The translations under genes were made by a program, and so were the position numbers. DNA of 22,277 nt. It comes from a virus. The first letter of the stretch is position 1. Each line of letters opens with the position of its first letter. The notes under the pieces are model-generated. The model made no database searches. It was not told the origin of the DNA and saw only the letters and a list, made by a program, of their open reading frames with translations. Shown in pieces: positions 13,599 through 21,201 of this stretch. Where the stretch lies: IMG/VR virus record IMGVR_UViG_3300030685_000099, positions 1-22,277 of that record; one strand, 5' to 3'.

Positions 13599-14345
13599 AT
13601 GGTTATACTACCAACAATAAAAAGCATACCCAAAGTATTAAACCCAAGATTCTTAATTTTGTTTGGAAAGCCTAAAACTGGAAAAACAACATTACTATCA
13701 ACCCTAAAAAACTGCCTAATAGTAGATCTAGAAGGCGGATCAGAGTTCTTAGAAGCAATGGCAGTTCAAGCTAGAAGCGTCACAGATCTAGGAGAGATAG
13801 CAACAGCAATTAAAACAAAAATTGCAGAAACAGGGAAAAAACCATACGATTACATTGCAATAGATAATGCTACAAGACTAGAAGACATGTGTTTGCCATA
13901 TGCCGCCAGCCTATATAAACAAAACCCAATAGCAAAGAACTGGACTGGAACTGATGTGAGAACGTTAGAAAAAGGAGCAGGATATCTTTATTTAAGGGAA
14001 GCCGTAAAAACAGTAATAGATAACTTTCGTAACCTAACAGATCATTTTATTCTGATAGGACATACAAAAGACAGTCTAATAACTAAAGACGGAATAGAAT
14101 TATCTGAAATGGAAATAGACTTGGTTGGAAAACTTGGATTAATAGTCTGCGGAGAAGCAGACGCAGTGGGATATGTTTATAGAAAAACAAATGAGACTTT
14201 AATATCATTTGAAGGAGGAGTAAACTCAGTAAGAGAAGCAAGAGCCCCGCACCTAAGAGGGAAAAAAATAGTTATAGCAGATTCTGATAAAGATAATGTG
14301 ATTACAACCTATTGGGATAAAGTATTTTTGCCATCAAATGATTAA
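13599..14345 (+). CDS. Sak4-like / phage AAA ATPase, RecA-type recombinase, 248 aa
   Basis: Walker A is GKPKTGKT at residues 23-30, Walker B is YIAIDN with Asp 89, and a FILIGHTKD strand near 148-156 fits the sensor position. Size and motif spacing match the phage nucleotide-binding ATPases known as Sak4-like (AAA_24 type), which help single-strand annealing or strand exchange and often work with a phage SSB. Here an SSB-like gene follows at once, overlapping or nearly so, which supports the assignment. A leader with competing hairpins lies upstream. A generic phage P-loop ATPase of other function is the alternative. Confidence 0.82.
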   Translation: MVILPTIKSIPKVLNPRFLILFGKPKTGKTTLLSTLKNCLIVDLEGGSEFLEAMAVQARSVTDLGEIATAIKTKIAETGKKPYDYIAIDNATRLEDMCLPYAASLYKQNPIAKNWTGTDVRTLEKGAGYLYLREAVKTVIDNFRNLTDHFILIGHTKDSLITKDGIELSEMEIDLVGKLGLIVCGEADAVGYVYRKTNETLISFEGGVNSVREARAPHLRGKKIVIADSDKDNVITTYWDKVFLPSND

Positions 14346-14361
14346 TAGAAAGAGACAGATT

Positions 14362-14988
14362 ATGATATTTAGTACACAAAACGCTTTTGACGTTGAAAAG
14401 AAAGACATTGCCTTCTTAGAAGGAGGTATTCACGAAAATGTAAACTTTGTTAACGTGAGAAAAGAACGCTCCACCGGGGGCAATTTATTCCTTGAATTCG
14501 AATTTGCAAAAAACGGAGCCAAGTTAACCCATACAGAATGGGAACCAAATAAAAGATCAGAAGACACAGACGAACAATTTGCAACAAAAGCAAATAACCA
14601 AGTGGCAAGAATATTACAAGTTATGGGATGTTTCTACGAAAAAGAAGCATTACAGAACTACACTTTCAGCGAGTTCGATGAATTGTACTCATGGGTCAAA
14701 TCATTAATGGATGCAGTTGATAAAAACAAACTATTGAGAGTAAAAGTTATTTATGGCGAAACAGGTTATACCTCATTGCCTAAATATGCCAAATATACTT
14801 TCATTGAGAGCATGGATATCCCAGCGGATAAATCTAAGATTAAAAAATTAGGTATTGATGTGTTTGATCGTCCAGAAATAGGAGATAAAGAAACATCAAC
14901 TGCAACGGCAGCAAATATATTTGGTGGAGGAGCTACAGCAGTGAATATGATGAACGCTACCGCTAATTCTATGACAGCGCCTTTTTAA
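14362..14988 (+). CDS. Probable phage single-stranded DNA-binding protein, 208 aa
   Basis: The assignment is by context and C-terminus: the gene directly follows the Sak4-like ATPase and precedes the primase, and the protein ends in a flexible, small-residue-rich tail finishing with Ala-Pro-Phe, like the terminal Pro-Phe of bacterial SSB tails. The tail is not acidic, which is atypical. The main domain is strand-rich with helical insertions, compatible with an OB fold. The ATG at 14362 gives MIFSTQNAFD; an earlier ATG at 14338 overlapping the previous stop is also possible. A different accessory recombination protein cannot be excluded. Confidence 0.58.
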   Translation: MIFSTQNAFDVEKKDIAFLEGGIHENVNFVNVRKERSTGGNLFLEFEFAKNGAKLTHTEWEPNKRSEDTDEQFATKANNQVARILQVMGCFYEKEALQNYTFSEFDELYSWVKSLMDAVDKNKLLRVKVIYGETGYTSLPKYAKYTFIESMDIPADKSKIKKLGIDVFDRPEIGDKETSTATAANIFGGGATAVNMMNATANSMTAPF

Positions 14989-15006
14989 GCTGATTATAAA
15001 CAGATT

Positions 15007-15984
15007 ATGTATAATACCAATACTATTCTAAATCAAAACGCAGAGGCCAAAATTACAATGCAAAATATACTAGAGAAAGTAACTGATTATGATATCTTCT
15101 CTAAATATATAGGTGATTTTAAAATAGGTTATATATATAATAGTCCGTTACGAGATGACAAAAATCCTTCATTTGGAATTTTTGTAAGTAGAAAAACGGG
15201 AGATCTATTGTATAAAGACTTGGCAAGCGATGACTGCGGAAACGTATTTAAATTTGTTAAACGACTAAAAAACCTAAATACATATGAAGAGACCTTGAAA
15301 GTAATTTCAGAAGATATGAATATTAATGGGTTAAAATTAATGATGTCGTCAGAGCATAAGCAACGATTAATTAAAGACACGATTATAAGCGTAGTCAGAA
15401 AGCCATTAAATCTTACTGATATTAAATTTTGGAGTAGCTTTGGTGTATCTAAAGAAACACTTAAGATATACAATGTTAGTCCAATTTCTAAGTTTTTAAC
15501 AAATGGAATAGTAAAAGGTAAATACGAAATAGAAAACCCTTTGTACTGTTACAAAGTGTTTAACAAGTTTAAAATTTATAGGCCTTTTGGTTCTAAAATG
15601 ATAAAATGGAGAGGGAATTTAAACGCTCTTGATATTCAAGGATTTGAGCAATTACCGGAAAATGGGGATTTGCTTATTATCACAAAATCATTGAAAGATG
15701 TCATGGTATTACATGAGATGGGATATGATGCAGTTGCTCCTTCGAGCGAAAGCGTTACAATACCAGAGAGTGTAATGAATAACCTGAAAAAAAGGTTTAA
15801 AAGAATATTGATTTTTTACGATAGAGATAAAGCAGGAGTTGAATATGCAAGGAAAGTATCAAAAGCGTATAATATAAATGCAATCTTTATCAACAAAAAG
15901 TATAAAACAAAAGATATTAGCGATTTAGTCAAAGGACTGGGATATGCGAAAGCATTACAGATTTTTGATTCAATGGCTAATTAG
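15007..15984 (+). CDS. TOPRIM-domain DNA primase, 325 aa
   Basis: The N-terminal part contains SPLRDDKNPSFGIF (near 40-53) and a DDCGNVFKF segment, the pattern seen at the start of DnaG-type phage primases, but without a full zinc ribbon. A TOPRIM domain follows at about 219-310: LLIITKSLKDVM at 222-233 and FYDRDKAG at 270-277, with the metal-binding DxD at 272 and 274. The usual catalytic Glu of the first TOPRIM motif is occupied by Lys 227, while Asp 231 is kept. It would make RNA primers at the phage fork with the DnaB-like helicase. Its end, TAG 15982-15984, opens a structured noncoding stretch. Confidence 0.82.
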   Translation: MYNTNTILNQNAEAKITMQNILEKVTDYDIFSKYIGDFKIGYIYNSPLRDDKNPSFGIFVSRKTGDLLYKDLASDDCGNVFKFVKRLKNLNTYEETLKVISEDMNINGLKLMMSSEHKQRLIKDTIISVVRKPLNLTDIKFWSSFGVSKETLKIYNVSPISKFLTNGIVKGKYEIENPLYCYKVFNKFKIYRPFGSKMIKWRGNLNALDIQGFEQLPENGDLLIITKSLKDVMVLHEMGYDAVAPSSESVTIPESVMNNLKKRFKRILIFYDRDKAGVEYARKVSKAYNINAIFINKKYKTKDISDLVKGLGYAKALQIFDSMAN

Positions 15985-16174
15985 CTGAAAGAACAGGATC
16001 GTCCATATCGATTAGCAACCTGTTAAAGTATTGCGATGTGTGATCAAAGCAATGTAAAAAAGTAGAAGATTGCAATTGGGATGATAACCCAGGGAAAAAC
16101 AAACGTTAGATGTATATGGGTATATCAGTAGAGTGCAATGAAATAGTGCACACTTCAAAGACAAAATAATCGGA

Positions 16175-16248
16175 AGGCCATTGCCCACATAGGTACATGG
16201 GGATCTTAGAAATAAGATAGTATACGAGTTCGAATCTCGTATGGCCTA
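16175..16248 (+). tRNA. tRNA-like element with an abnormal anticodon loop
   Basis: The acceptor AGGCCAT/ATGGCCT pairs 7/7. The D-arm CCCA/TGGG has a loop with GG, and the T-arm ACGAG/CTCGT carries the canonical TTCGAAT loop. The anticodon arm ATCTT/AAGAT leaves a 6-nt loop AGAAAT with no U33 (or an 8-nt loop with a 4-bp stem). No anticodon can be assigned with confidence. It may be a decayed tRNA, a tRNA mimic, or an unusual decoding tRNA. CCA is not encoded. Confidence 0.65.
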
Positions 16249-16304
16249 CAATTTAAATTGAACCTTGGAAAAGTTCAAATAATTATCACTATTATTAATC
16301 TTCG

Positions 16305-16330
16305 TTAACAGAATGGAGTTACTCTGTTAA
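16305..16330 (+). other. Perfect 8-bp hairpin in the leader of the MoxR gene
   Basis: TTAACAGA (16305-16312) pairs with TCTGTTAA (16323-16330), 22 nt before the ATG. A similar ACAGA/TCTGT hairpin lies in the leader region of the 10106 gene. No T-run follows. Confidence 0.5.
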
Positions 16331-16352
16331 TCAAAAAACAAAACATATCAAA

Positions 16353-17582
16353 ATGAATATAAAATCCAATACAGAAAATTATCTGATTAGTCCAATGGAG
16401 ACTGAAAAACATTTCGGAGTTAAGACGAGTAAATTTATCGTCATCGACAAAAATACATTTGACTTCGTAATTCAGGACAATAGCGAATATATATCAGAAG
16501 GAGAATGGATCGACGAGGAAATTGACGGACGAAAATTCCGTAAAGTGAAGAAAAACATACTTGCCGAATTCGGTGATATTTTGTTGAGCGAATACAAAAA
16601 CTCTGACAAAATATATGAAATTATCAGCAAGAAATTCATTAACATGTCTGGACCTTCCCAGGTTATCAAGAATGCATTGTCAAATGATATGAACCTCATA
16701 TTATACGGTAAAGGAGGTTTTGGTAAATCAGAAGTTTGTGACGAATTATTTTCATGTGCAGAATTGAAGGGGCGCGTATTCATTAAATCGCTATCTGAAG
16801 CTACCACCGTTGAAGACTTATTCGGAGGCATTAATATTAAGAAAATGACTGACACGGGCTCAATCGAATACAATTGTGAAAATTCATTCGCAAACAGTGA
16901 GATTGTGATTCTCGAAGAGATCTTTGACGCTAATCCACAAGTGTTGGCCGCACTTAAGGATACATTAACCTCAAAAGAAATTCGAAACGGAAATCAACGT
17001 TTCCCGATAAAAACCAAAATTATTATCGGGCTTACCAACAAAACATACGAAGAAGTAATTGAAGATGACTCAACAGAGGCGTTAACTCAACGATTCGCTG
17101 TATCATATCCATTCCAGTACGAAATCAACAAACTAAACTCAGCGAGTCTGATTTTAAATCGTTATCCAGACTTTGGAGAAGATAAACTGGCTGCAATGAT
17201 TGACACTATTACAGAGATGAAAGGTCTTTCCCCACGAAAGATTCTGGAAATGTCAAAATACATTAAAAATTTGGATATCATTAAGAATAAGAACTATTCT
17301 GAAAAGATCACCAATAATTTGATGACGCCAGTAACCAATTACCTGAAAACAAAAACAAGTATCAATGTATATAAATCACTATTTAACGAAATCGTAACGA
17401 CAAAGAAAGCAATACGAGACGGACAAATTACAGATTATGATTCATTCATTGATACCAGTCGAAACCTGGAAATCATTAAAAAGGCTATCGCTAGAAAGGC
17501 TATCGCTTTGAGTGGAGAACAAAGTGCTATAAATGCAATAAAAGAAATTGATGAGTTATTAACCCTGATTAACAAGCGATAA
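16353..17582 (+). CDS. MoxR-type AAA+ ATPase, 409 aa
   Basis: An N-terminal region of about 95 residues without clear motif leads to Walker A GKGGFGKS (119-126), Walker B EIVILEE (183-189) followed by IFDANPQVLAALKD, which is the typical MoxR helix, and a sensor-1 IIGLTNK strand. Walker B ends Glu-Glu instead of Asp-Glu, which should still be functional. MoxR ATPases act as chaperones with a VWA-domain partner, inserting metal ions or remodelling complexes; the next gene encodes exactly such a partner 2 nt downstream. The start ATG has the TATCAAA context. A 12-nt direct repeat near 17486-17512 encodes KAIARKAIA. Confidence 0.85.
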   Translation: MNIKSNTENYLISPMETEKHFGVKTSKFIVIDKNTFDFVIQDNSEYISEGEWIDEEIDGRKFRKVKKNILAEFGDILLSEYKNSDKIYEIISKKFINMSGPSQVIKNALSNDMNLILYGKGGFGKSEVCDELFSCAELKGRVFIKSLSEATTVEDLFGGINIKKMTDTGSIEYNCENSFANSEIVILEEIFDANPQVLAALKDTLTSKEIRNGNQRFPIKTKIIIGLTNKTYEEVIEDDSTEALTQRFAVSYPFQYEINKLNSASLILNRYPDFGEDKLAAMIDTITEMKGLSPRKILEMSKYIKNLDIIKNKNYSEKITNNLMTPVTNYLKTKTSINVYKSLFNEIVTTKKAIRDGQITDYDSFIDTSRNLEIIKKAIARKAIALSGEQSAINAIKEIDELLTLINKR

Positions 17583-17584
17583 TA

Positions 17585-18769
17585 ATGATAGCAGGAAATA
17601 ACGCACACGCGTGCTTCCAAGATATGAAGTACAATATGGAATACGAAGACTTTGTGAAATTAGCAGCAATTAAAAAAGCTCTAAAATCAAACAAAGACAG
17701 AGAAATGGAAAATTGTAAAGCGCGCGGGACATATACGAAAGAATATAAATCAGCGGAATTGGAACTGAAAAAATTCGAATCCATTATGCTACCAAGCATA
17801 TATAATAAATTAAGCGGATACGAGACGCAATCAGCTTTTCAGAAAGGGGAAGATGGAGAAGACGTCGAGTCTTATAAAGATATAGCCTTGAAGTCAGATA
17901 TAATGGCAGAATCAGGGAAATATGAAGAAGGCACGATCTTAAATAGAACGATCAATGCAATGTACAATGAGTACAAAGACATAATCCAATTTGAACCTAC
18001 AAAAGAGGAAATCAAAGAAGAGCAAGGGGTAGTAAGTAGAAATACCTGCGCAGAAGAAAATTCTAACGAACACAAAGAGCCAGAGGACGGTAACCCACTA
18101 AAAGATATGGTAGGATACAAAGAATTGGAGGCTTGGCTAAAAAAAATGAAAGGTACTACAAATTCTAAGAAAAAGAAATATAGACAAATGTCAAAAATTT
18201 CTGATTTACAGAAGGTATCTCCTGTGGAATTTATTAAACCTAAGGCTTTGTTTATGAAAAAAATTATAGGCAAAGAGTTATACTTGAAACAAGTGATTGA
18301 AAGTGAGAGATTTATGCATACCATTATTGATAGATCAGGAAGTATGGGAGGTTTTCATGACTGGCGCAATGCCTTAATGGAAAAAACATATGATGATTGT
18401 GTAAAAATGAACATTAGCGTAGAAAATTCCTTTTGGAATTCACACTTGTATTCAACTGGTGAATTTGCACCACAACGAATAAGAAATAAAACAGATTTGG
18501 AGAATAAAGTGTTTACAATTGACGAAGATGACGAAGACAATATGGGTCGATGTACATTAGAAAAAGTTAGATTGTTAACAAAACTTAAAACAAAGCAATA
18601 TTTATTAGTGATCTCAGACGGTACCGGTTCAATATACAATGCAGACCAGAGAGAAGCTATTTTTGCCGAAGCTGAATCAAAGAACATTGAAGTTAAATTC
18701 GCATTATTTTCGAAAAAAAATGACATGCAAGGGACAAAAAAAGAAGACATTTTCTACATTTATAAGTAA
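17585..18769 (+). CDS. VWA-domain protein, partner of the MoxR ATPase, 394 aa
   Basis: The C-terminal third is a von Willebrand factor A domain with the metal-ion-dependent adhesion motif DRSGSMGG (Asp 249, Ser 251, Ser 253) and a later LLVISDGTGS strand carrying the second acidic MIDAS residue. The N-terminal 240 residues are charged and helical, with Glu/Lys-rich linkers at about 140-200. This layout, long helical part plus C-terminal VWA, is the CobT/YehP-like form. It starts 2 nt after the MoxR stop, so the two are an operon and probably a complex. Substrate unknown. Confidence 0.85.
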   Translation: MIAGNNAHACFQDMKYNMEYEDFVKLAAIKKALKSNKDREMENCKARGTYTKEYKSAELELKKFESIMLPSIYNKLSGYETQSAFQKGEDGEDVESYKDIALKSDIMAESGKYEEGTILNRTINAMYNEYKDIIQFEPTKEEIKEEQGVVSRNTCAEENSNEHKEPEDGNPLKDMVGYKELEAWLKKMKGTTNSKKKKYRQMSKISDLQKVSPVEFIKPKALFMKKIIGKELYLKQVIESERFMHTIIDRSGSMGGFHDWRNALMEKTYDDCVKMNISVENSFWNSHLYSTGEFAPQRIRNKTDLENKVFTIDEDDEDNMGRCTLEKVRLLTKLKTKQYLLVISDGTGSIYNADQREAIFAEAESKNIEVKFALFSKKNDMQGTKKEDIFYIYK

Positions 18770-18799
18770 TATTTTACATATGAATGAAGATAAAAATAC

Positions 18800-18899
18800 C
18801 GACGAAGACCTATAATCGTCGAGCCTATTACAGAACAGGAAAGGGGTATTGTCTAAATTCATAGATAATACCCCTTATCGGAGTAACACCGAGATAGGC
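18800..18899 (+). ncRNA. Compact multi-branched structured RNA
   Basis: A hairpin CGACGA/TCGTCG (18800-18821) is followed by a closing stem GCCTAT (18823-18828) with ATAGGC (18894-18899). Inside are a 15-bp hairpin (18841-18855 with 18862-18876, one G-U, loop 6 nt) and a TCGG/CCGA hairpin (18878-18892). The fold uses nearly every base and has no T-run, so it is not a plain terminator. It lies 25 nt upstream of a 75-residue gene and may be its leader or a free small RNA. Confidence 0.65.
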
Positions 18900-18924
18900 A
18901 ACAATTCAAATACAGTATACAATT

Positions 18925-19152
18925 ATGGATGCAGATAATTTATTACCTCGTAGATATGAAACATACGAGGATTGGTGTGCAAGGACTGGGAGAATGACAT
19001 ACAAAAGAAGTAGCATATATGATAACATTAAACCATATACACCTTTTGGAGATGCAAACACTCAACTAGTTACAGAAGCAAAAGAACATACAATAGGTCC
19101 GATAGAAATATTGGACTACACAACGTTTATTACAATCAAACAAAACTATTAA
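18925..19152 (+). CDS. Small hypothetical protein, 75 aa
   Basis: The ORF starts ATG 18925 and ends TAA 19150-19152, 1 nt before the next start. The product is polar with several Tyr and Arg residues in the first half (RRYETYEDWCARTGRMTY). No motif recognised. It follows the compact structured RNA and is coupled to the next gene by position. Confidence 0.6.
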   Translation: MDADNLLPRRYETYEDWCARTGRMTYKRSSIYDNIKPYTPFGDANTQLVTEAKEHTIGPIEILDYTTFITIKQNY

Positions 19153-19153
19153 A

Positions 19154-19474
19154 ATGGAAGCAACAAAAGTGATTATACCAGCAAAAGAGAATTTATTTAA
19201 GAAATTTTATAACATGACTGCAGATATTGCAAAGAAATTGAAAGAACCACTCGTGGAACGTTCGACTAAACGCAAATTTGAATCAGCAACAGACTTTTGC
19301 TCGGATCAGTTGATAGAAGCTGAAAATGAATTCAACAAATTAGTTGAAAACATTGAAGATTTAGATGTCAATAAATTACTCAAAACTGAAAAGAAAAAAG
19401 AAGATGCAAAAAAGACTAAAGAAGCTATCGAAAGATTGTATTTAGCATTCTTTGGAACTAAATTGGCAGCATAA
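19154..19474 (+). CDS. Small helical hypothetical protein, 106 aa
   Basis: The start ATG lies 1 nt after the previous stop. The protein is Lys/Glu-rich and appears helical over most of its length, with a C-terminal LLKTEKKKEDAKKTKEAIERL stretch (key residues Lys and Glu) suggesting a coiled coil. A strong terminator lies about 27 nt after its stop, so this gene likely ends the operon that begins with the MoxR gene or with the 75-aa gene. Function unknown. Confidence 0.62.
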   Translation: MEATKVIIPAKENLFKKFYNMTADIAKKLKEPLVERSTKRKFESATDFCSDQLIEAENEFNKLVENIEDLDVNKLLKTEKKKEDAKKTKEAIERLYLAFFGTKLAA

Positions 19475-19501
19475 TCTATAAAATATGCTAAGGGGTTAGC
19501 A

Positions 19502-19559
19502 AATAAAGCATGTGCAAACTTGGATGTGATAATCCTGACACATGCTTTATTATTTTTTT
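19502..19559 (+). terminator. Strong rho-independent terminator
   Basis: A perfect 13-bp stem (19502-19514 with 19539-19551) encloses 24 nt and is followed by A and eight T (19553-19560). It separates the VWA-side operon from the nuclease gene whose ATG lies at 19578. Confidence 0.88.
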
Positions 19560-19577
19560 TACTTAAACCGAAATAAA

Positions 19578-20579
19578 ATGGATATTAGTATACCATATTA
19601 CGAAGACAACTCAAGGATATCAAGATCCAGTTTAAATTGGTTCAAAATATCTCCTAGATACTTTAGGGATAAACTTGACGGCAAGATACCAAACGACGCC
19701 TCGTCCGCGATGGATAATGGAACCATGAGGCATGCTTACCTATTACAATACAATGAATTTAGTAAGATGTATAGGATATTGGACTTTACAATACCATCAT
19801 CCTCTCAACAAAAACAATTTTGCCAATCTTATATAGATAGCAAAGCCCCTAGCGTCGTTTTAAAGGCGATAGAGGCATTTAAATTGAATTATAGTGCAAC
19901 TGGTAAGACAGATGCTACGATTGAAGCTACGGCCCTTAAAATGGCTCTACAGCTAAAAGGATATATCAAATGGTTGAGAAGTAATACTGCCGGACAAAAG
20001 AATATGTCATGGGCTCAATTAACTTCATTGAAAATAATGAAAGAGAATGTTTCGCTTCATAAGAAAGCGAGAGAACTCATTTTGACAGAACTGGATTCAC
20101 CTAATGTAGAAACACATAATGAATTCCATATTAACTGGGAATACGAGACAAAATTCGGAGGAACAGTTTCATGCAAATCATTAATCGACAGATTAATAAT
20201 AGACCACGAAAGCAAAGTAATAAAATTAATTGATATAAAAACGACACTTAGTAATAGTAATTTTGCAGAATCATTTACAAAATACGATTACGGGCAGCAA
20301 ATGGCATTCTATTGGATGGCGATATATTGGTATTTTAAAAACGAATTGAATCTTGATATAGAGGAATACAGAAGCGAAACTTATATTGTAACCATTGAAA
20401 ACGGCAACAATGAAGTTAAAGTTTTGAGTGTTCCGGAAAGAACAATACTCAACAAACTTACAGACATAGACAACAACTTATCACAAATAGATTGGCACTT
20501 ACGCAATGGTCTATGGGATTACACAAAAGAATACTACGAAGGTGATGGTGTAGAATCATTACTTGAACATGGTACTTAA
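19578..20579 (+). CDS. PD-(D/E)XK-superfamily nuclease, 333 aa
   Basis: The nuclease core is visible: an acidic Glu in HNEFHINWEY near 180, Asp 204 in SLID, then IDIKTT with Asp 219 and Lys 221, and a following YGQQMAFYW helix carrying the Gln typical of Cas4/RecE/RecB-like members. Such proteins are phage exonucleases used in recombination and end processing, which fits the Sak4-like annealing ATPase and SSB-like protein upstream. The ATG 19578 (context GAAATAAAATG) is chosen; a longer reading from 19542 would begin inside the terminator stem and T-run and gives a nonsense leader. Its end overlaps the next gene by 11 nt. Confidence 0.83.
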   Translation: MDISIPYYEDNSRISRSSLNWFKISPRYFRDKLDGKIPNDASSAMDNGTMRHAYLLQYNEFSKMYRILDFTIPSSSQQKQFCQSYIDSKAPSVVLKAIEAFKLNYSATGKTDATIEATALKMALQLKGYIKWLRSNTAGQKNMSWAQLTSLKIMKENVSLHKKARELILTELDSPNVETHNEFHINWEYETKFGGTVSCKSLIDRLIIDHESKVIKLIDIKTTLSNSNFAESFTKYDYGQQMAFYWMAIYWYFKNELNLDIEEYRSETYIVTIENGNNEVKVLSVPERTILNKLTDIDNNLSQIDWHLRNGLWDYTKEYYEGDGVESLLEHGT

Positions 20580-21135
20580 AGAAACATTGAATTCCTCATT
20601 ACTATTTTTATTACCATTAGTAGCTGAAAAAGGTGAAACTTGGTTAGATTACACAGGCGCAAAAAACCTATATTCGACGCGAGACGACAGTTTTGTGAAT
20701 GGATACAACATAGATATAAATAAGCCATGGTTGGATCGACATATATTCCTACTTTTCGAAGCAGCAATAGATTTAGATCTACCATTATCAAAGTTAAGAA
20801 GAAATGAGAATTTCAAATCAAAATATACAGTAAAAATAAATAAAGTCTTTTACGTAATCTATGCATATAGGATACCAGATGAAAAGGAAAAGTCATATAG
20901 ACATATCCTTGATGGGGACTATAGACATATAAGCGGAGATGATAAAGCAGATATAATATCTTTTTGGGAAGAGGGAGTTGACTCATTATTATTTCACTCA
21001 CTATACCGTAGCGATAAGACGTTAGGGAAAATAGAGAATGAAGAAATATACGAAGTTGATTATCTTCCGACAAGAGAAGACATTATGCATGCTATAATGA
21101 TTAAAGACGAAACTAAAAATGCCATTACTTGCTAA
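20569..21135 (+). CDS. Hypothetical phage protein, 188 aa
   Basis: The ATG 20569 overlaps the nuclease stop, so the gene is translationally coupled. The N terminus is hydrophobic (LLFLLPLVAEKG, about 11-22). The remainder is mixed, rich in Tyr and Asp, with YRHILDGDYRHISGDDK in the middle as a small internal repeat (YRHI twice, with an Asp-rich turn). No catalytic motif is known to me. The stop codon lies inside the terminator that follows. Context suggests an accessory of replication or recombination. Confidence 0.66.
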   Translation: MVLKETLNSSLLFLLPLVAEKGETWLDYTGAKNLYSTRDDSFVNGYNIDINKPWLDRHIFLLFEAAIDLDLPLSKLRRNENFKSKYTVKINKVFYVIYAYRIPDEKEKSYRHILDGDYRHISGDDKADIISFWEEGVDSLLFHSLYRSDKTLGKIENEEIYEVDYLPTREDIMHAIMIKDETKNAITC

Positions 21136-21158
21136 CTGCAGGTGATGGCATTTTTTTT
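21118..21158 (+). terminator. Rho-independent terminator between convergent genes
   Basis: AATGCCAT (21118-21125) pairs with ATGGCATT (21145-21152), extended past a mismatch by AC/GT, and is followed by a T-run through 21158. On the minus strand the stem is followed only by a shorter run of T, so it mainly serves the plus-strand genes. It marks the boundary with the minus-strand block. Confidence 0.8.
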
Positions 21159-21201
21159 ATTATTTTGCAACTCTATCTATTCGAAACGCGACAGAGCCAA
21201 A

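Larger units (their letters stand above)
15985..16352 (+). ncRNA. Structured noncoding stretch between primase and MoxR gene
   Basis: No ORF is evident in 368 nt. Successive stems are AACAGG/CCTGTT (15992-16024), ATTGC/GCAAT (16030-16053), TGGG/CCCA (16077-16091), GTGCA/TGCAC (16133-16151), a tRNA-like fold (16175-16248), TTGAAC/GTTCAA (about 16258-16278) and a perfect 8-bp hairpin at 16305-16330. It reads as a string of small RNA domains, perhaps a precursor from which the tRNA-like piece is cut. Confidence 0.45.

Noticed and set aside
16110-16174. A second tRNA just upstream of the tRNA-like element
   Set aside because: A GTGCA/TGCAC stem with a loop containing GAA looks like an anticodon arm, but no matching acceptor or T-arm was found.
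18841-18876. Simple rho-independent terminator after the VWA gene
   Set aside because: The 15-bp hairpin is strong but lacks a T-run on either side and is nested in a larger closing stem.
19542-19577. N-terminal extension of the nuclease from ATG 19542
   Set aside because: It would start inside the terminator stem and translate the T-run as a Phe/Tyr-rich leader; the ATG at 19578 has a normal context.
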